Shown: positions 36,608 through 46,264, counted from the stretch's first letter. The stretch is 64,000 nucleotides of DNA from Thiocapsa marina 5811 (GCF_000223985.1 NZ_AFWV01000014.1:1-64000); one strand, 5' to 3'. Notes: generated by a model from the letters alone, not told the origin. A program made the numbers and translations.

Positions 36608-37573
36608 TCACCATGGCAGAACCGTTCGCAGCGGCGCAACCAGCATCCCGACCAGAAGCGCCAAGACGCAGGCCACCAGGATCAGACGCAGCGCACGCTC
36701 GAGGTCGGTCGCCCCGAGAGCGGCCGGCCAATCCGGATCGCCCATATAGGCATCGGTGACGAGCACCCCTCCGTAGCGAATCGGACCTACCAGCCTGACC
36801 CGCAGCGCGCCGGCGCAGGCGGCCTCGCTCCAGCCGGAGTTCGGGCTGGGGAGCATGGCGTGATAGTCGCGCGCGGCGCGGAAGGCCAGCCGCGGATGCA
36901 GCTTGAGCAGTGCCGCCGCGGCCGCGATCAAGGGGACCGAGAGACGCGCCGGGAGCCAATGGACGAGATCGTCGGAGCGCGCTGCGGCCCAGCCGAAACG
37001 GCCGTAGCGTTCGTTCTTGTAGCCGACCATCGAATCCAGGCTCGACACCGCCTTCACCAGGATCAGCCCCGGCAGCCCGAAGAGACAGAGCGCCCACAGG
37101 GGCGTCAGGACACCGTCGGTCAGGTTCTCCGAGAGGCTCTCGATGGTCGCTCGCACGATGCCGTCGCGCTCCAGCTGCTCGGTATCGCGACCGACCAGCA
37201 TCCGCAGCCGCATGCGGGCCTGCGGGGGATCGTCGAGCGCCTCGAGCACCCGGCGTCCGTGATCGAGAAGATCACGGGTGCAGATCAGGCTGTAGGCCAT
37301 GAAGACATCCCAGCCGAAAGCCGCCCACGGATGCAGCGCGCCGAGTCCGGATCGTACGCCCCACCAAGCCGCCAGCGCGCCTCCGACTACAAGCAACCAA
37401 TGCAGGACGCCGCCTGCACGCCCCTTCAACCCGACGGCAAACAAGAGGCGCTCACAGGCGAGACTCCAGGCCCCGACGATCCGAATCGGATGAAAACGAT
37501 AGACGGGATCCCCGATCAGGGCATCGAGGAGACAGGCCGCGAGGACGAGTGCGAGATGCTCGATCAATCCCAT
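36608..37573 (-). CDS. cobD: adenosylcobinamide-phosphate synthase
   Basis: Attaches the aminopropanol (phosphate) arm to adenosylcobyric acid in cobalamin synthesis (CobD/CbiB). The 321-residue membrane protein has the DALIGDPVYRFHPIR opening, TESLSENLTDGV-like SLSENLTDG near 145, SLDSMVGYKNERY, and several membrane helices including the C-terminal LILVACVLALLVGMLV. Its start overlaps the cbiZ stop by 10 bp. Together they build or salvage cobamides, needed by the AdoCbl-dependent EutBC enzyme. Confidence 0.92.
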   Translation of the reverse strand: MGLIEHLALVLAACLLDALIGDPVYRFHPIRIVGAWSLACERLLFAVGLKGRAGGVLHWLLVVGGALAAWWGVRSGLGALHPWAAFGWDVFMAYSLICTRDLLDHGRRVLEALDDPPQARMRLRMLVGRDTEQLERDGIVRATIESLSENLTDGVLTPLWALCLFGLPGLILVKAVSSLDSMVGYKNERYGRFGWAAARSDDLVHWLPARLSVPLIAAAAALLKLHPRLAFRAARDYHAMLPSPNSGWSEAACAGALRVRLVGPIRYGGVLVTDAYMGDPDWPAALGATDLERALRLILVACVLALLVGMLVAPLRTVLPW

Positions 37574-38778
37574 TTGCGCGCGAACCCCCGGACAACGGCG
37601 AGAGCGGCCAGGCTCCCGCCGGGCAGCGCTTGATGCGGCGCCAGCTCCGTACGCAGCGCTGTAAATTGCTCCGGCTCGAGCGCGACGGCCGCCCCGAGCA
37701 ATGCAGCCTGGTTCAGGATCGCCTCGCGAGCGACTTCCGCATGCAGTACTCCGGTGCGCACCAGGTCCAGGATCTCGGCCAGACCATAGGCGGCCGCGGC
37801 GCTGTGCGGATCATGGACGATCGCCTGAAGATTGGCGGCGAAGACGGCCGCGTCCGGCGCATCCAGCTCGGTCTGCGCACAGGTTCGCAGTGCCGCCTCG
37901 TCGCAACCGAAGCGGCTCAAGGCCGCGCAGATGCTTCTCCTGAGCTCGGGCACGATACCGTTTTGCAACAGCAGACAGCGGGTGACCGCGTCATGCGTCG
38001 CCCGCCCGAGCAGCTCGCCCAAGGTATTGTGACCGCCCGCCCAATGACGCTCCCATTCGGCCTTGCGCGCCAGCGGGGCGGCGATCGCAATCTGATCGGT
38101 CCCGGTCCCGGTCGCAAGCCCCGGGGATTGCAGGCTCGGCATGCGCAGGTCGAGCAGCGCCGTGCTCTTCGCCTCGGTGACCATGGTCGCCGCGCGAACC
38201 AGACACGCGGGCATGCAGGGCCGATTGATCAGGACCAGGGTAACGATGGTTCCCGATCCCGCGTCGTCGGGCGGTGGATCGACGACGCCCGGACCCTCGG
38301 ATCGCGTCTGCCCCGCCGTTTCCCCGCAAGACCCGCGGCGGGCGGGACGGCTGCCCTCGGCCTCCTCGTGCCAAGCGGCCGGATCGCCCGCGCGGACGGC
38401 GTTGCCGGTTACCCCGGCGGTGGCGACGACCGTTACGCGAAGATCCTCCGCATCCACGTGCGCGACGACCGCGCACTGCATGTTGGCGGCGGTCCCCATG
38501 AGGGCCGTCGTCTCGGGCGGAAGCCCGGCCTCCGAACAGGTCCGGACGTGATAGTCCCGCGCGCCGAGACCGAGAAGCGTCTCGTAACGCGCCGAGTGGG
38601 CCACACCCTCGCAGCTCTGGTGGTTCACCAGATGGGTCAGCGATTCGGACATCCCGCCGTTCATCCGACAGGTGGCGAGCACGCGATGCGCACGCGCGAA
38701 GGCGACGACGAGATAGCGCCCCTGCCGATGCAGAGCATAACGGTCGGTCTCTTCGAGCAGCATCTGGACCTCGATCAC
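37564..38778 (-). CDS. cbiZ: adenosylcobinamide amidohydrolase, extended
   Basis: CbiZ cleaves the aminopropanol arm from adenosylcobinamide to give adenosylcobyric acid for salvage, feeding CobD next door. The first 220 residues carry CbiZ features: VVAFARAHRVLATCRMNGG, NHQSCEGVAH, GTAANMQ, VATAGVTGNAVRAGD and EAKSTALLDLRMPS. An arginine- and proline-rich insertion interrupts them around 150-175. A further 180 residues with GTGTDQIAIA and CDEAALRTCAQTELDAPDAA follow, which I read as the extended CbiZ form. The cobD start overlaps the last codons, implying coupled translation. Confidence 0.85.
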   Translation of the reverse strand: MIEVQMLLEETDRYALHRQGRYLVVAFARAHRVLATCRMNGGMSESLTHLVNHQSCEGVAHSARYETLLGLGARDYHVRTCSEAGLPPETTALMGTAANMQCAVVAHVDAEDLRVTVVATAGVTGNAVRAGDPAAWHEEAEGSRPARRGSCGETAGQTRSEGPGVVDPPPDDAGSGTIVTLVLINRPCMPACLVRAATMVTEAKSTALLDLRMPSLQSPGLATGTGTDQIAIAAPLARKAEWERHWAGGHNTLGELLGRATHDAVTRCLLLQNGIVPELRRSICAALSRFGCDEAALRTCAQTELDAPDAAVFAANLQAIVHDPHSAAAAYGLAEILDLVRTGVLHAEVAREAILNQAALLGAAVALEPEQFTALRTELAPHQALPGGSLAALAVVRGFARKWD

Positions 38779-38917
38779 GGGGGCAGTGTGGAATGACCGT
38801 CGAGCGACTGCGCCGGCGGACGCGCGAGGCTATCGCAGCTTCAGGCGAGACCGCAACGACGACGAGGCGCGTTGGTCCGAAAGGCGTCGGGGCCAAGGTG
38901 TAGACTATCCATGCGTC

Positions 38918-39000
38918 TAAACCGCGCCTAGCGCGGTATATGATGGTTGAGGATGGGAGCGGCCCCGGCAGACTCGACGATCGTTGGAGCCGGCGCGGTT
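38918..39000 (+). repeat. TTTAAACCGCG-family element, type A
   Basis: Left end TAAACCGCGCC; right end GGCGCGGTT with the final TTAAA lost. The interior CCCCGGCAGACTCGACGATC matches type A. It lies upstream of the CWC protein gene. Confidence 0.8.
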
Positions 39001-39075
39001 CGGCGCCGCTCGTTCGGCGATGCCGCCGGACGCTCGATCACACCGCCCGCCAACACGACATCGAGAGCAACGCGC

Positions 39076-39303
39076 ATGGGAAAGCACGAGATAAAGACCT
39101 GTCCGCGCTGCGGATCCAGCTTCGAATGCAAAGCAAACCGCGTCGAGCGCTGCGGCTGCCTGAGCGTCGTGCTCAGCGCGGAGGCGCTCGAATACCTCGG
39201 CGATCGGTATGGCGACTGCCTATGCGTCGCCTGTCTCGAGCAGGTCAACCGCTTGTGCGGCGCGATGGGCGCTTCGGACGCAGCGCGACGAACGTCCGAT
39301 TGA
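39076..39303 (+). CDS. cysteine-rich CWC family protein
   Basis: A 75-residue protein with paired cysteines, CPRCGSSFECKANRVERCGC early and CLCVACL later, the CWC-family arrangement. Metal binding is likely; function unknown. The ATG was chosen because the family begins just before the first CxxC; the longer upstream frame runs through a repeat element. Confidence 0.75.
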   Translation: MGKHEIKTCPRCGSSFECKANRVERCGCLSVVLSAEALEYLGDRYGDCLCVACLEQVNRLCGAMGASDAARRTSD

Positions 39304-39419
39304 GACCTCGAGCGAAGCTCTCACGCGGACCGAATACTAGACGCCGGGTCCGGGTCCCTCGCCGCCCGACCATAGATTGGCCGCTCAAATTCTCACCATT
39401 GCAAACTTCGAGCGCTGAT

Positions 39420-39425
39420 ATAATC
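39420..39425 (+). promoter_or_regulatory. probable -10 box of the aceE promoter
   Basis: A perfect TATAAT lies 46 bp upstream of the aceE ATG. A TTGCAA sits 14 bp upstream of it, closer than the usual 17 bp, so the -35 element is uncertain. Confidence 0.5.
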
Positions 39426-39471
39426 CGCGCTTTGCCCGTGCCGACCGCTTCGACCGCTTCCGGGAAACACC

Positions 39472-42126
39472 ATGACCAACAAGCCCGATATCGATCCCCA
39501 AGAGACACAGGAATGGCTCGATTCGCTCGATGCCGTGCTCGAGAACGAAGGCGTCGAGCGCGCCCACTTTTTGCTCGAGCGACTGATCGACAAGGCGCGC
39601 CGCTCGGGCGCTTATCTCCCGTTCACCGCCAACACCGCCTACGTCAACACCATCCCGGTGCAGCAGCAGGAACGCTTCCCCGGCGATCGCGCGATGGAAC
39701 GACGCATCCGCTCCTTCGTGCGCTGGAACGCGATGGCGATGGTGGTGCAGGCCAACCGGCTCTCGACCGAGCTCGGCGGTCACATCTCAAGCTTTGCCTC
39801 TTCCGCGACGCTGGTCGACGTGGGCTACAACCACTTTTTCCGCGCGCGCGACAAAGATCACGGCGGTGATCTCATCTTCTTCCAGGGCCACGCGGCGCCC
39901 GGCATCTATGCCCGCGCGTTTCTCGAGGGACGCATCAGCGAGGAGCAGCTCTACAACTTCCGCCAGGAGGTCGACGGCAACGGACTGTCGTCCTATCCGC
40001 ACCCTTGGTTGATGCCCAATTTCTGGCAGTTCCCGACCGTCTCGATGGGGTTGGGTCCGCTGATGGCCATCTATCAGGCACGCTTCATGCGCTATCTGAA
40101 CGACCGCGGACTGGTCGACACGAGCCAGCGCAAGGTCTGGGCCTTTCTGGGCGACGGCGAGATGGACGAGCCCGAATCGTTGGGCGCCATCTCCTTGGCG
40201 GCCCGCGAGCGCCTCGACAACCTGGTCTTCGTGGTGAACTGCAATCTGCAGCGTCTCGACGGCCCGGTGCGCGGCAACGGCAAGATCATCCAGGAGTTGG
40301 AGGCGGTCTTCCGCGGAGCCGGCTGGAACGTCGTCAAGGTCGTCTGGGGCAGCTACTGGGACCCCTTGTTCGCCCGCGACAAGCAGGGTCTGCTGGTGAA
40401 GCGCATGGAAGAATGTGTCGACGGCGACTACCAGGCCTACAAGGCCAAGGGCGGCGCCTACACCCGCGAGCACTTCTTCGGGAAATATCCGGAGCTCAGG
40501 GAGATGGTCGCCAACATGACCGACGAGGACATCTGGCGCCTGAACCGCGGCGGACATGACCCGGCGAAGGTCTATGCCGCCTACGACGCGGCCATGCGCA
40601 TGAACGGCAAACCGACGGTGATCCTGGCCAAGACGGTCAAAGGTTACGGCATGGGTGTCGCCGGCGAGGGCATGAACATCACCCACTCTCAGAAGAAGAT
40701 GGGTGAAACGCATCTCAAGGCCTTCCGCGACCGCTTCAATATTCCGATCTCGGACGACCAGATCGGCGCCGCGCCCTTCTACAAGCCACCGCAGGACAGC
40801 CCCGAGATGCAATACATGCACGAGGCGCGCGAGCGGCTCGGCGGCTTCCTGCCGGCGCGTCGCGACGAGGCCGAAGTGCTGCCGATCCCCGAGCTGGATG
40901 CCTTCAAGCCGCTCCTGGAAGGCAGCGGCGACAAGGAGATGTCGACCACCATGGCGCTGGTGCGCATCCTCACCATCCTGGTGCGCGACAAGGCGATCGG
41001 CAAGTACCTGGTCCCCATTGTTCCGGACGAGGCACGCACCTTCGGCATGGAGGGCATGTTCCGACAACTCGGCATCTACTCCTCCATCGGCCAGCTCTAC
41101 GAGCCGGTCGATGCCGATCAGGTCATGTACTACCGCGAGGACAAGAAGGGTCAGATCCTCCAGGAGGGCATCAACGAAGCGGGCGCCATGTCGTCCTGGA
41201 TCGCCGCGGCCACGGCCTACGCGAACCACGGCCAGAGCATGATCCCCTTCTACATCTACTACTCCATGTTCGGGTTCCAGCGGATCGGGGACCTCGCCTG
41301 GGCGGCGGGCGACATGCAGGCGCGCGGCTTCCTGATCGGAGGCACCGCCGGACGCACCACGCTCGCCGGCGAGGGACTGCAGCATCAGGACGGTCACAGC
41401 ATGGTGGTCGCCGCAACCATCCCGAACTGTGTCGCCTACGACCCGGCCTACGCCTACGAGCTCGCCGTAATCGTCCAGGACGGCCTGCGCCGGATGTATC
41501 GGGAGAAGGAAAACGTCTTCTACTACGTCACGGCGATGAACGAGAACTACGTGCAGCCGGCCCTGCCGGAGGGTGCCGAGACAGGGATCCTCAAGGGCAT
41601 GTATCCGGTCCATCAGGGCGAGGAGCACACCCATCGGGTGCAGCTGCTCGGTGCCGGGACCATCCTGCGCGAGGTCTTGGCCGCGGCCGAGCTGCTTGCA
41701 AAGGACTTCAATGTCGGCGCCGATGTCTGGAGCGTGACCAGCTTCAACGAGCTGCGACGCGAAGGCATCGACGCGGAGCGCTGGAACATGCTCCACCCCG
41801 ACCAGCCCCAGCGTACCACCTATGTCGAGGAGCAACTGGCCGGGACCCAAGGCCCGATCATCGCCGCCACCGACTATGTCCGGACCTACGCCGACCAGAT
41901 CCGCCCCTATGTTCCGCGACACTACCTGGTGCTGGGTACCGACGGTTTCGGGCGAAGCGACATGCGCAGCCAGCTGCGAAAATTCTTCGAGGTGAATCGT
42001 TACTACGTCGTCATCGCGGCCCTGAAGGCGTTGGCCGACGAGGGCGAGATCCCGACCGCGACGGTCTCCGAGGCGATCCGGAAATACCGCATCGACCCGG
42101 AGAAACCCAACCCGGTGACGATCTGA
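39472..42126 (+). CDS. aceE: pyruvate dehydrogenase E1 component
   Basis: Thiamine-diphosphate E1 subunit decarboxylating pyruvate and acetylating the E2 lipoyl group. The 884 residues match homodimeric AceE (E. coli 887). The TPP motif GDGEMDEPES runs on to VNCNLQRLDGPVRGNGKI; the AceE-specific GSYWDPLFARD and the C-terminal GTDGFGRSDMR also match. It heads aceE-aceF-lpd, but two repeat elements separate it from aceF by 220 bp. A TATAAT lies 46 bp upstream. Confidence 0.97.
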   Translation: MTNKPDIDPQETQEWLDSLDAVLENEGVERAHFLLERLIDKARRSGAYLPFTANTAYVNTIPVQQQERFPGDRAMERRIRSFVRWNAMAMVVQANRLSTELGGHISSFASSATLVDVGYNHFFRARDKDHGGDLIFFQGHAAPGIYARAFLEGRISEEQLYNFRQEVDGNGLSSYPHPWLMPNFWQFPTVSMGLGPLMAIYQARFMRYLNDRGLVDTSQRKVWAFLGDGEMDEPESLGAISLAARERLDNLVFVVNCNLQRLDGPVRGNGKIIQELEAVFRGAGWNVVKVVWGSYWDPLFARDKQGLLVKRMEECVDGDYQAYKAKGGAYTREHFFGKYPELREMVANMTDEDIWRLNRGGHDPAKVYAAYDAAMRMNGKPTVILAKTVKGYGMGVAGEGMNITHSQKKMGETHLKAFRDRFNIPISDDQIGAAPFYKPPQDSPEMQYMHEARERLGGFLPARRDEAEVLPIPELDAFKPLLEGSGDKEMSTTMALVRILTILVRDKAIGKYLVPIVPDEARTFGMEGMFRQLGIYSSIGQLYEPVDADQVMYYREDKKGQILQEGINEAGAMSSWIAAATAYANHGQSMIPFYIYYSMFGFQRIGDLAWAAGDMQARGFLIGGTAGRTTLAGEGLQHQDGHSMVVAATIPNCVAYDPAYAYELAVIVQDGLRRMYREKENVFYYVTAMNENYVQPALPEGAETGILKGMYPVHQGEEHTHRVQLLGAGTILREVLAAAELLAKDFNVGADVWSVTSFNELRREGIDAERWNMLHPDQPQRTTYVEEQLAGTQGPIIAATDYVRTYADQIRPYVPRHYLVLGTDGFGRSDMRSQLRKFFEVNRYYVVIAALKALADEGEIPTATVSEAIRKYRIDPEKPNPVTI

Positions 42127-42228
42127 ACCGCGCTAAACCGCGCTGAACCGCGTCCGTCAGCCCATGCGGCGAGACGGCACGTCGGCCGACGACGAAGAAC
42201 CAAAGAAGGGCTCGGTCGACGCGGTTTA
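42125..42228. repeat. TTTAAACCGCG-family element with triplicated left end
   Basis: Three left-end copies in tandem (GAACCGCGC, TAAACCGCGC, TGAACCGCGTC) begin at the last base of the aceE stop codon. The right end is GTCGACGCGGTTTA. The interior is unclassified. Confidence 0.8.
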
Positions 42229-42249
42229 GGATATTTATCTATCGATGAC

Positions 42250-42333
42250 TGAACCGCGTCCGGGACGAAGCGCTCGGGTCAAGCCGAGCGGCGCAACACC
42301 GGGATCTGGTGTGATCGCCCCGGACGCGGTTTA
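42250..42333. repeat. TTTAAACCGCG-family element next to aceF
   Basis: Left end TGAACCGCGTCC, right end GGACGCGGTTTA, with an inner hairpin CGCTCGG..CCGAGCG. Its last bases run directly into the aceF ribosome-binding site GGGAGGA. It is separated from the previous element by a 21-bp AT-rich linker. Confidence 0.85.
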
Positions 42334-42346
42334 GGGAGGACAGAGC

Positions 42347-44086
42347 GTGGCAACCGTCGAAGACATTCTGCTGCCCGACATCGGGGACTTCTCGGACGTC
42401 GAGGTGATCGAGATCCTCGTCGCGCCGGGCGACCGGATCGAGGCCGAGCAATCGATCCTCAGCCTGGAGAGCGACAAGGCGACCATCGAGATCCCCTCGC
42501 CCCTGGCGGGGGTGATCCGAGCGTTGAAGGTCAAGATCGGGGACCGGGTCAGTCAGGGGGATCCCCTGATGAGCCTGGAGACCGATGGTACCGGCTCGGA
42601 GGAGGCTTCCCCGGAGGGGACTTCCGCTGCCGAACCGCGGTCGGCACGATCCGGGGCTGGCGAGCCGCACGGCGCCCCCGCGACATCACGCACGGCCGCC
42701 CCGCTTCCGGCGTCGCCGCCGGACCCGAAGTCGACCGCGCAGCGTGCGCCGAGCCGCGGCGAGACCCTCTCCGTGGTCCTGCCCGACATCGGTGATTTTA
42801 CGGATATCCCGGTCGTCGAGGTCTTGATCTCTCCGGGAGATCGCATCGAGGTCGACCAGTCGCTCCTCACGCTCGAGAGCGACAAGGCCACCATGGAGAT
42901 CCCCTCGCCCAATGCGGGTATCGTCGAGGAAGTCACCGTCAAGGTCGGGGATACCCTGAACCAGGGCGATCTCATCCTGACACTGCGCACCGACGGCGAG
43001 GCCGACACCGGCGCGCCGATCGGATCGACCGCGCCGATGGCCGCAAATACCGCGGAAGAGCTCGAGGCGCCGCCGGGCCCGGCCTCGAGCGCCAAACGGG
43101 CACCCGGTGAATCCGAGCGCCGCCCCGCTCCTGTGCTGCCGCGCCCCGAGGACATGGCGGCCATCGCCAAGGGCCGCAAGGCCCATGCGAGCCCGACCGT
43201 GAGACGCTTCGCGCGTGAGCTCGGCGTCGACCTGAACTTCGTCAAGGGGTCGGGGCCGAAGGGTCGCGTACTCAAGGACGACGTCCAGGGCTTCGTGAAG
43301 CAGACGCTCGCGCAAGGTGCCCCGACCGGGGCCGGCGCTGCCCTGCCCTTCGCCTTGCCCGCCGCGCCCGAGATCGATTTCGCCAAGTTCGGCCCGGTCG
43401 AGGTCACCGAGCTGTCGCGCATCAAGAAGCTCAGTGGTCGGCATCTGCACCGCTGCTGGCTCTCGGTGCCGCATGTCACACAGTTCGACGAGGCGGACAT
43501 CACCTCGCTCGAAGACTTCCGCAAGGCGCAAAAGGCGCAGGCCGCCGAGAAGGGCATCAAGCTGACCTTCGTCCCCTTCCTGCTCAAGGCGGTCGCCACC
43601 GCCCTGAACCGAATGCCGGTTCTCAAGGCGTCGCTGACGGCGGACGGCGAGGGTTTGGTGCTCAAGCACTTCACCCATATCGGCGTGGCGGTCGATACGC
43701 CGCAAGGTCTGGTTGTTCCGGTCGTGCGCGACGTCGACAAGAAGGGCATCTTCGCCTTGGCCGCGGAGCTGTCCGAGCTCGGCGAGAAGGCGCGCGCGGG
43801 CAAGCTGCTGCCGGGCGATATGCAGGGCGGCTGCTTCTCCATCTCCAGCCTCGGCGGCATCGGCGGGACCGCCTTCACGCCGATCGTGAACGCGCCCGAG
43901 GTCGCCATCCTCGGGGTCTCGCGCGCGACGACCAAGCCGGTCTGGAACGGCCAGAGCTTCGAGCCGCGCCTGATGCTCCCGCTGTCCCTATCGTACGATC
44001 ACCGTGTCGTCGACGGGGCCGACGGTGCGCGCTTCACCAGCCTGCTCGGGGCGTTGCTCGGGGATCTTCGTCAGCTCCTGCTGTGA
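42347..44086 (+). CDS. aceF: pyruvate dehydrogenase E2 (dihydrolipoamide acetyltransferase)
   Basis: Core subunit transferring acetyl groups to CoA. The 579 residues hold two lipoyl domains with lipoylation motifs ESDKATIEIP (Lys44) and ESDKATMEIP (about Lys180). Pro/Ala-rich linkers and an E3-binding domain (SPTVRRFARELGVDL..GRVLKDDV) follow. The C-terminal catalytic domain has the active-site DHRVVDGADG near 550. The start is GTG, with GGGAGGA just upstream abutting a repeat element. Confidence 0.95.
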   Translation: MATVEDILLPDIGDFSDVEVIEILVAPGDRIEAEQSILSLESDKATIEIPSPLAGVIRALKVKIGDRVSQGDPLMSLETDGTGSEEASPEGTSAAEPRSARSGAGEPHGAPATSRTAAPLPASPPDPKSTAQRAPSRGETLSVVLPDIGDFTDIPVVEVLISPGDRIEVDQSLLTLESDKATMEIPSPNAGIVEEVTVKVGDTLNQGDLILTLRTDGEADTGAPIGSTAPMAANTAEELEAPPGPASSAKRAPGESERRPAPVLPRPEDMAAIAKGRKAHASPTVRRFARELGVDLNFVKGSGPKGRVLKDDVQGFVKQTLAQGAPTGAGAALPFALPAAPEIDFAKFGPVEVTELSRIKKLSGRHLHRCWLSVPHVTQFDEADITSLEDFRKAQKAQAAEKGIKLTFVPFLLKAVATALNRMPVLKASLTADGEGLVLKHFTHIGVAVDTPQGLVVPVVRDVDKKGIFALAAELSELGEKARAGKLLPGDMQGGCFSISSLGGIGGTAFTPIVNAPEVAILGVSRATTKPVWNGQSFEPRLMLPLSLSYDHRVVDGADGARFTSLLGALLGDLRQLLL

Positions 44087-44423
44087 GGCCGACTCGGAGG
44101 CGGGGCGGACGGGCCTGCCGGCGCCTCGCTCGGGAAGGGTTCAAGAATAAGTCGAACAACTCGACGCGAGAACGCCCTCGCCACGGGGTCGTTGTCGCAA
44201 TCGACAACAACCACGATTGGATTCGCTGTTCAAGCGATTCCTGACACGTGACGTGTGGCGCCGGAGTCCGACGCCGGCGCCTCGCGCCCGAGCGCGGTGC
44301 CCGAATCCAATGCAGTGAATAGGGTCGCGGGTTTCGCCTCGCGACACGCTTTCGTCTAGGATTGAGCGCTATCGAGCCATCATCATCGCGCGGCCCTTGC
44401 GGCCCCAAGAGAAGAATCACACC
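44087..44423. other. aceF-lpd spacer with hairpins
   Basis: No gene is visible. Two stems stand out: TTGTCG-CAAT-CGACAA near 44191 and GGCGCCG..CGGCGCC near 44256-44282. A separate lpd promoter may lie here, but no clear -35/-10 pair was found. Confidence 0.45.
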
Positions 44424-46151
44424 ATGAACGACAAGAGCGGCGACATCATCGAGGTCAAGGTACCGGACATCGGGGACTTCAAGGACGTGGAGGTCATCGA
44501 GGTCTTGGTCTCACCCGGCGATTCGGTGATCGAAGAGGCGTCGCTGATTACACTTGAAAGCGATAAGGCAAGCATGGAGATCCCGGCACCACGCGCCGGG
44601 ATCGTGCGCAGCGTCGAGGTCGCGGTCGGCGATCGGATCTCCGAAGGCACGCTCATCATGACGCTCGAGGTAAAGGATGCGCAGGCTGCGGGCGGCGCCG
44701 ACACGGGGAAAGCGCCCGCAAGCACGACGGCCGCCGCATCCCAGGAGATCGTTACCGAGGTCGTGGTGCTCGGCGCCGGCCCCGGCGGCTACACCGCTGC
44801 CTTCCGCGCCGCCGACCTCGGCAAGAAGGTCGTCCTGATCGAGCGCTACGACACCCTCGGCGGCGTCTGTTTGAACGTCGGCTGTATCCCCTCCAAGGCT
44901 TTGCTGCACACCGCCGCCATCCTCGAAGAGGTCAAGACGCTGGGCACGATGGGCGTGACCTTCGGCGAGCCGACGATCGATCTGGACAAGATGCGCGCGG
45001 GCAAGGAGCAGGTGGTCGCCAAGCTCACCGGCGGTCTCGCAGCCATGGCGAAGCAACGTCGGGTCGAGGTGATCCAGGGGACCGGCCGCTTCGAGGCACC
45101 CAACCGGATCGCCGTGGCACAACCCGGCGGTCCGGTTCGAATCCTGTTCGATCACTGCATCATCGCCTGCGGCTCCGCGCCCATGAAGATCCCGGGGTTT
45201 CCGCATGACGATCCGCGCGTCATGGACTCCACCGACGCGCTCGAGATCGCGGACATCCCCGAGCGTCTGCTCATCGTCGGCGGCGGCATCATCGGGCTCG
45301 AGATGGCGAGCGTCTACAGCGCACTCGGCTCGACCGTCGAGGTCGTCGAGATGAAGGATCAGCTGATGCCGGGCGCGGACATCGACCTCGTGCGCGCGCT
45401 CGAAAAGGTCATCAAGAAACGCTACGGTACGATCCGACTCGAGACCAAGGTCGCGCAGATGAGCGCCACGGCCGAAGGCATCAAGGTCGTGTTCGAGGGC
45501 AAAAAGCCGGGCGAGGAGATCTACGACAAGGTGCTGGTCGCGATCGGCAGGCGCCCGAACGGCAAGCTCGTCAACGCCGAGGCCGCCGGGGTGAAGGTCG
45601 ATCAGCACGGTTTCATCAAGGTCGATGCGCACATGCGCACCAACGTGCCGAACATCTTCGCCATCGGCGACGTGGTCGGCGGGCCGATGCTTGCGCACAA
45701 GGCAACCCACGAGGCGAAGGTCGCGGCCGAGGTGATCGCCGGCATGCCGGCACTCTTCGACCCCATGACCATCCCCTCGGTCGCCTACACCGACCCCGAG
45801 GTCGCCTGGATGGGCCTGACCGAGACCGATGCGAAGGCCAAAGGCATCGCCTACGAGAAAGGCGTTTTCCCCTGGGCGGCGAGCGGGCGCGCGCTCGGCA
45901 TCCATCGCGACGAGGGTCTGACCAAACTGCTCTTCGATCCGGAGACCAAGCGCATCCTGGGCGCAGGCATCGTCGGCCCGAACGCCGGCGAGCTGATCGG
46001 CGAGGCTGTTCTGGCGCTCGAAATGGGCGCGGACATGGAAGACATCGGTCTGACCATCCATCCGCATCCGACCCTGAACGAAACCATCGGGCTCGCCGCC
46101 GAGATGGCGCACGGGTCAATCACGGATCTCTTGCCTCCGAAGAAGCGCTGA
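44424..46151 (+). CDS. lpdA: dihydrolipoamide dehydrogenase with N-terminal lipoyl domain
   Basis: Flavin E3 subunit re-oxidising dihydrolipoyl groups with NAD+. The 575 residues begin with a lipoyl domain (ESDKASMEIP, Lys48), joined by an Ala/Thr linker to a complete E3. E3 features are FAD motif GAGPGGYTAA near 117, redox disulfide GGVCLNVGCIPSKA near 150, NAD motif VGGGIIGLEMA, and the catalytic His-Glu in HPHPTLNE at the end. Lipoyl-fused E3 is known in several bacteria. The start at MNDKSGD leads straight into the lipoyl domain. Confidence 0.96.
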   Translation: MNDKSGDIIEVKVPDIGDFKDVEVIEVLVSPGDSVIEEASLITLESDKASMEIPAPRAGIVRSVEVAVGDRISEGTLIMTLEVKDAQAAGGADTGKAPASTTAAASQEIVTEVVVLGAGPGGYTAAFRAADLGKKVVLIERYDTLGGVCLNVGCIPSKALLHTAAILEEVKTLGTMGVTFGEPTIDLDKMRAGKEQVVAKLTGGLAAMAKQRRVEVIQGTGRFEAPNRIAVAQPGGPVRILFDHCIIACGSAPMKIPGFPHDDPRVMDSTDALEIADIPERLLIVGGGIIGLEMASVYSALGSTVEVVEMKDQLMPGADIDLVRALEKVIKKRYGTIRLETKVAQMSATAEGIKVVFEGKKPGEEIYDKVLVAIGRRPNGKLVNAEAAGVKVDQHGFIKVDAHMRTNVPNIFAIGDVVGGPMLAHKATHEAKVAAEVIAGMPALFDPMTIPSVAYTDPEVAWMGLTETDAKAKGIAYEKGVFPWAASGRALGIHRDEGLTKLLFDPETKRILGAGIVGPNAGELIGEAVLALEMGADMEDIGLTIHPHPTLNETIGLAAEMAHGSITDLLPPKKR

Positions 46152-46156
46152 TATGC

Positions 46157-46244
46157 TTAAACCGCGCCCAGCGCGGTATGCGTAGTTTGTTGGATTGGCC
46201 TGGCCGCGCCGGCTCCGACAATTGTCGGAGCCGGCGCGGTTTAA
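46157..46244 (+). repeat. TTTAAACCGCG-family element, type A (composite left half)
   Basis: Ends TTAAACCGCGCC and GGCGCGGTTTAA. The near-perfect inner stem CCGGCTCCGACAATTGTCGG reads on into AGCCGG. It begins 5 bp after the lpd stop codon. Confidence 0.9.
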
Positions 46245-46264
46245 GGTATTAAAAAATATTAAAT

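Noticed and set aside
39400-39425. TTGCAA/TATAAT as a full sigma-70 promoter of aceE
   Set aside because: The spacer is only 14 bp, so only the -10 box was kept.
39787-41922. 711-codon minus-strand frame opposite aceE
   Set aside because: Antisense shadow of aceE; His/Asp/Val-rich with no domain.
44511-46112. 533-codon minus-strand frame opposite lpd
   Set aside because: Antisense shadow of the dihydrolipoamide dehydrogenase gene.
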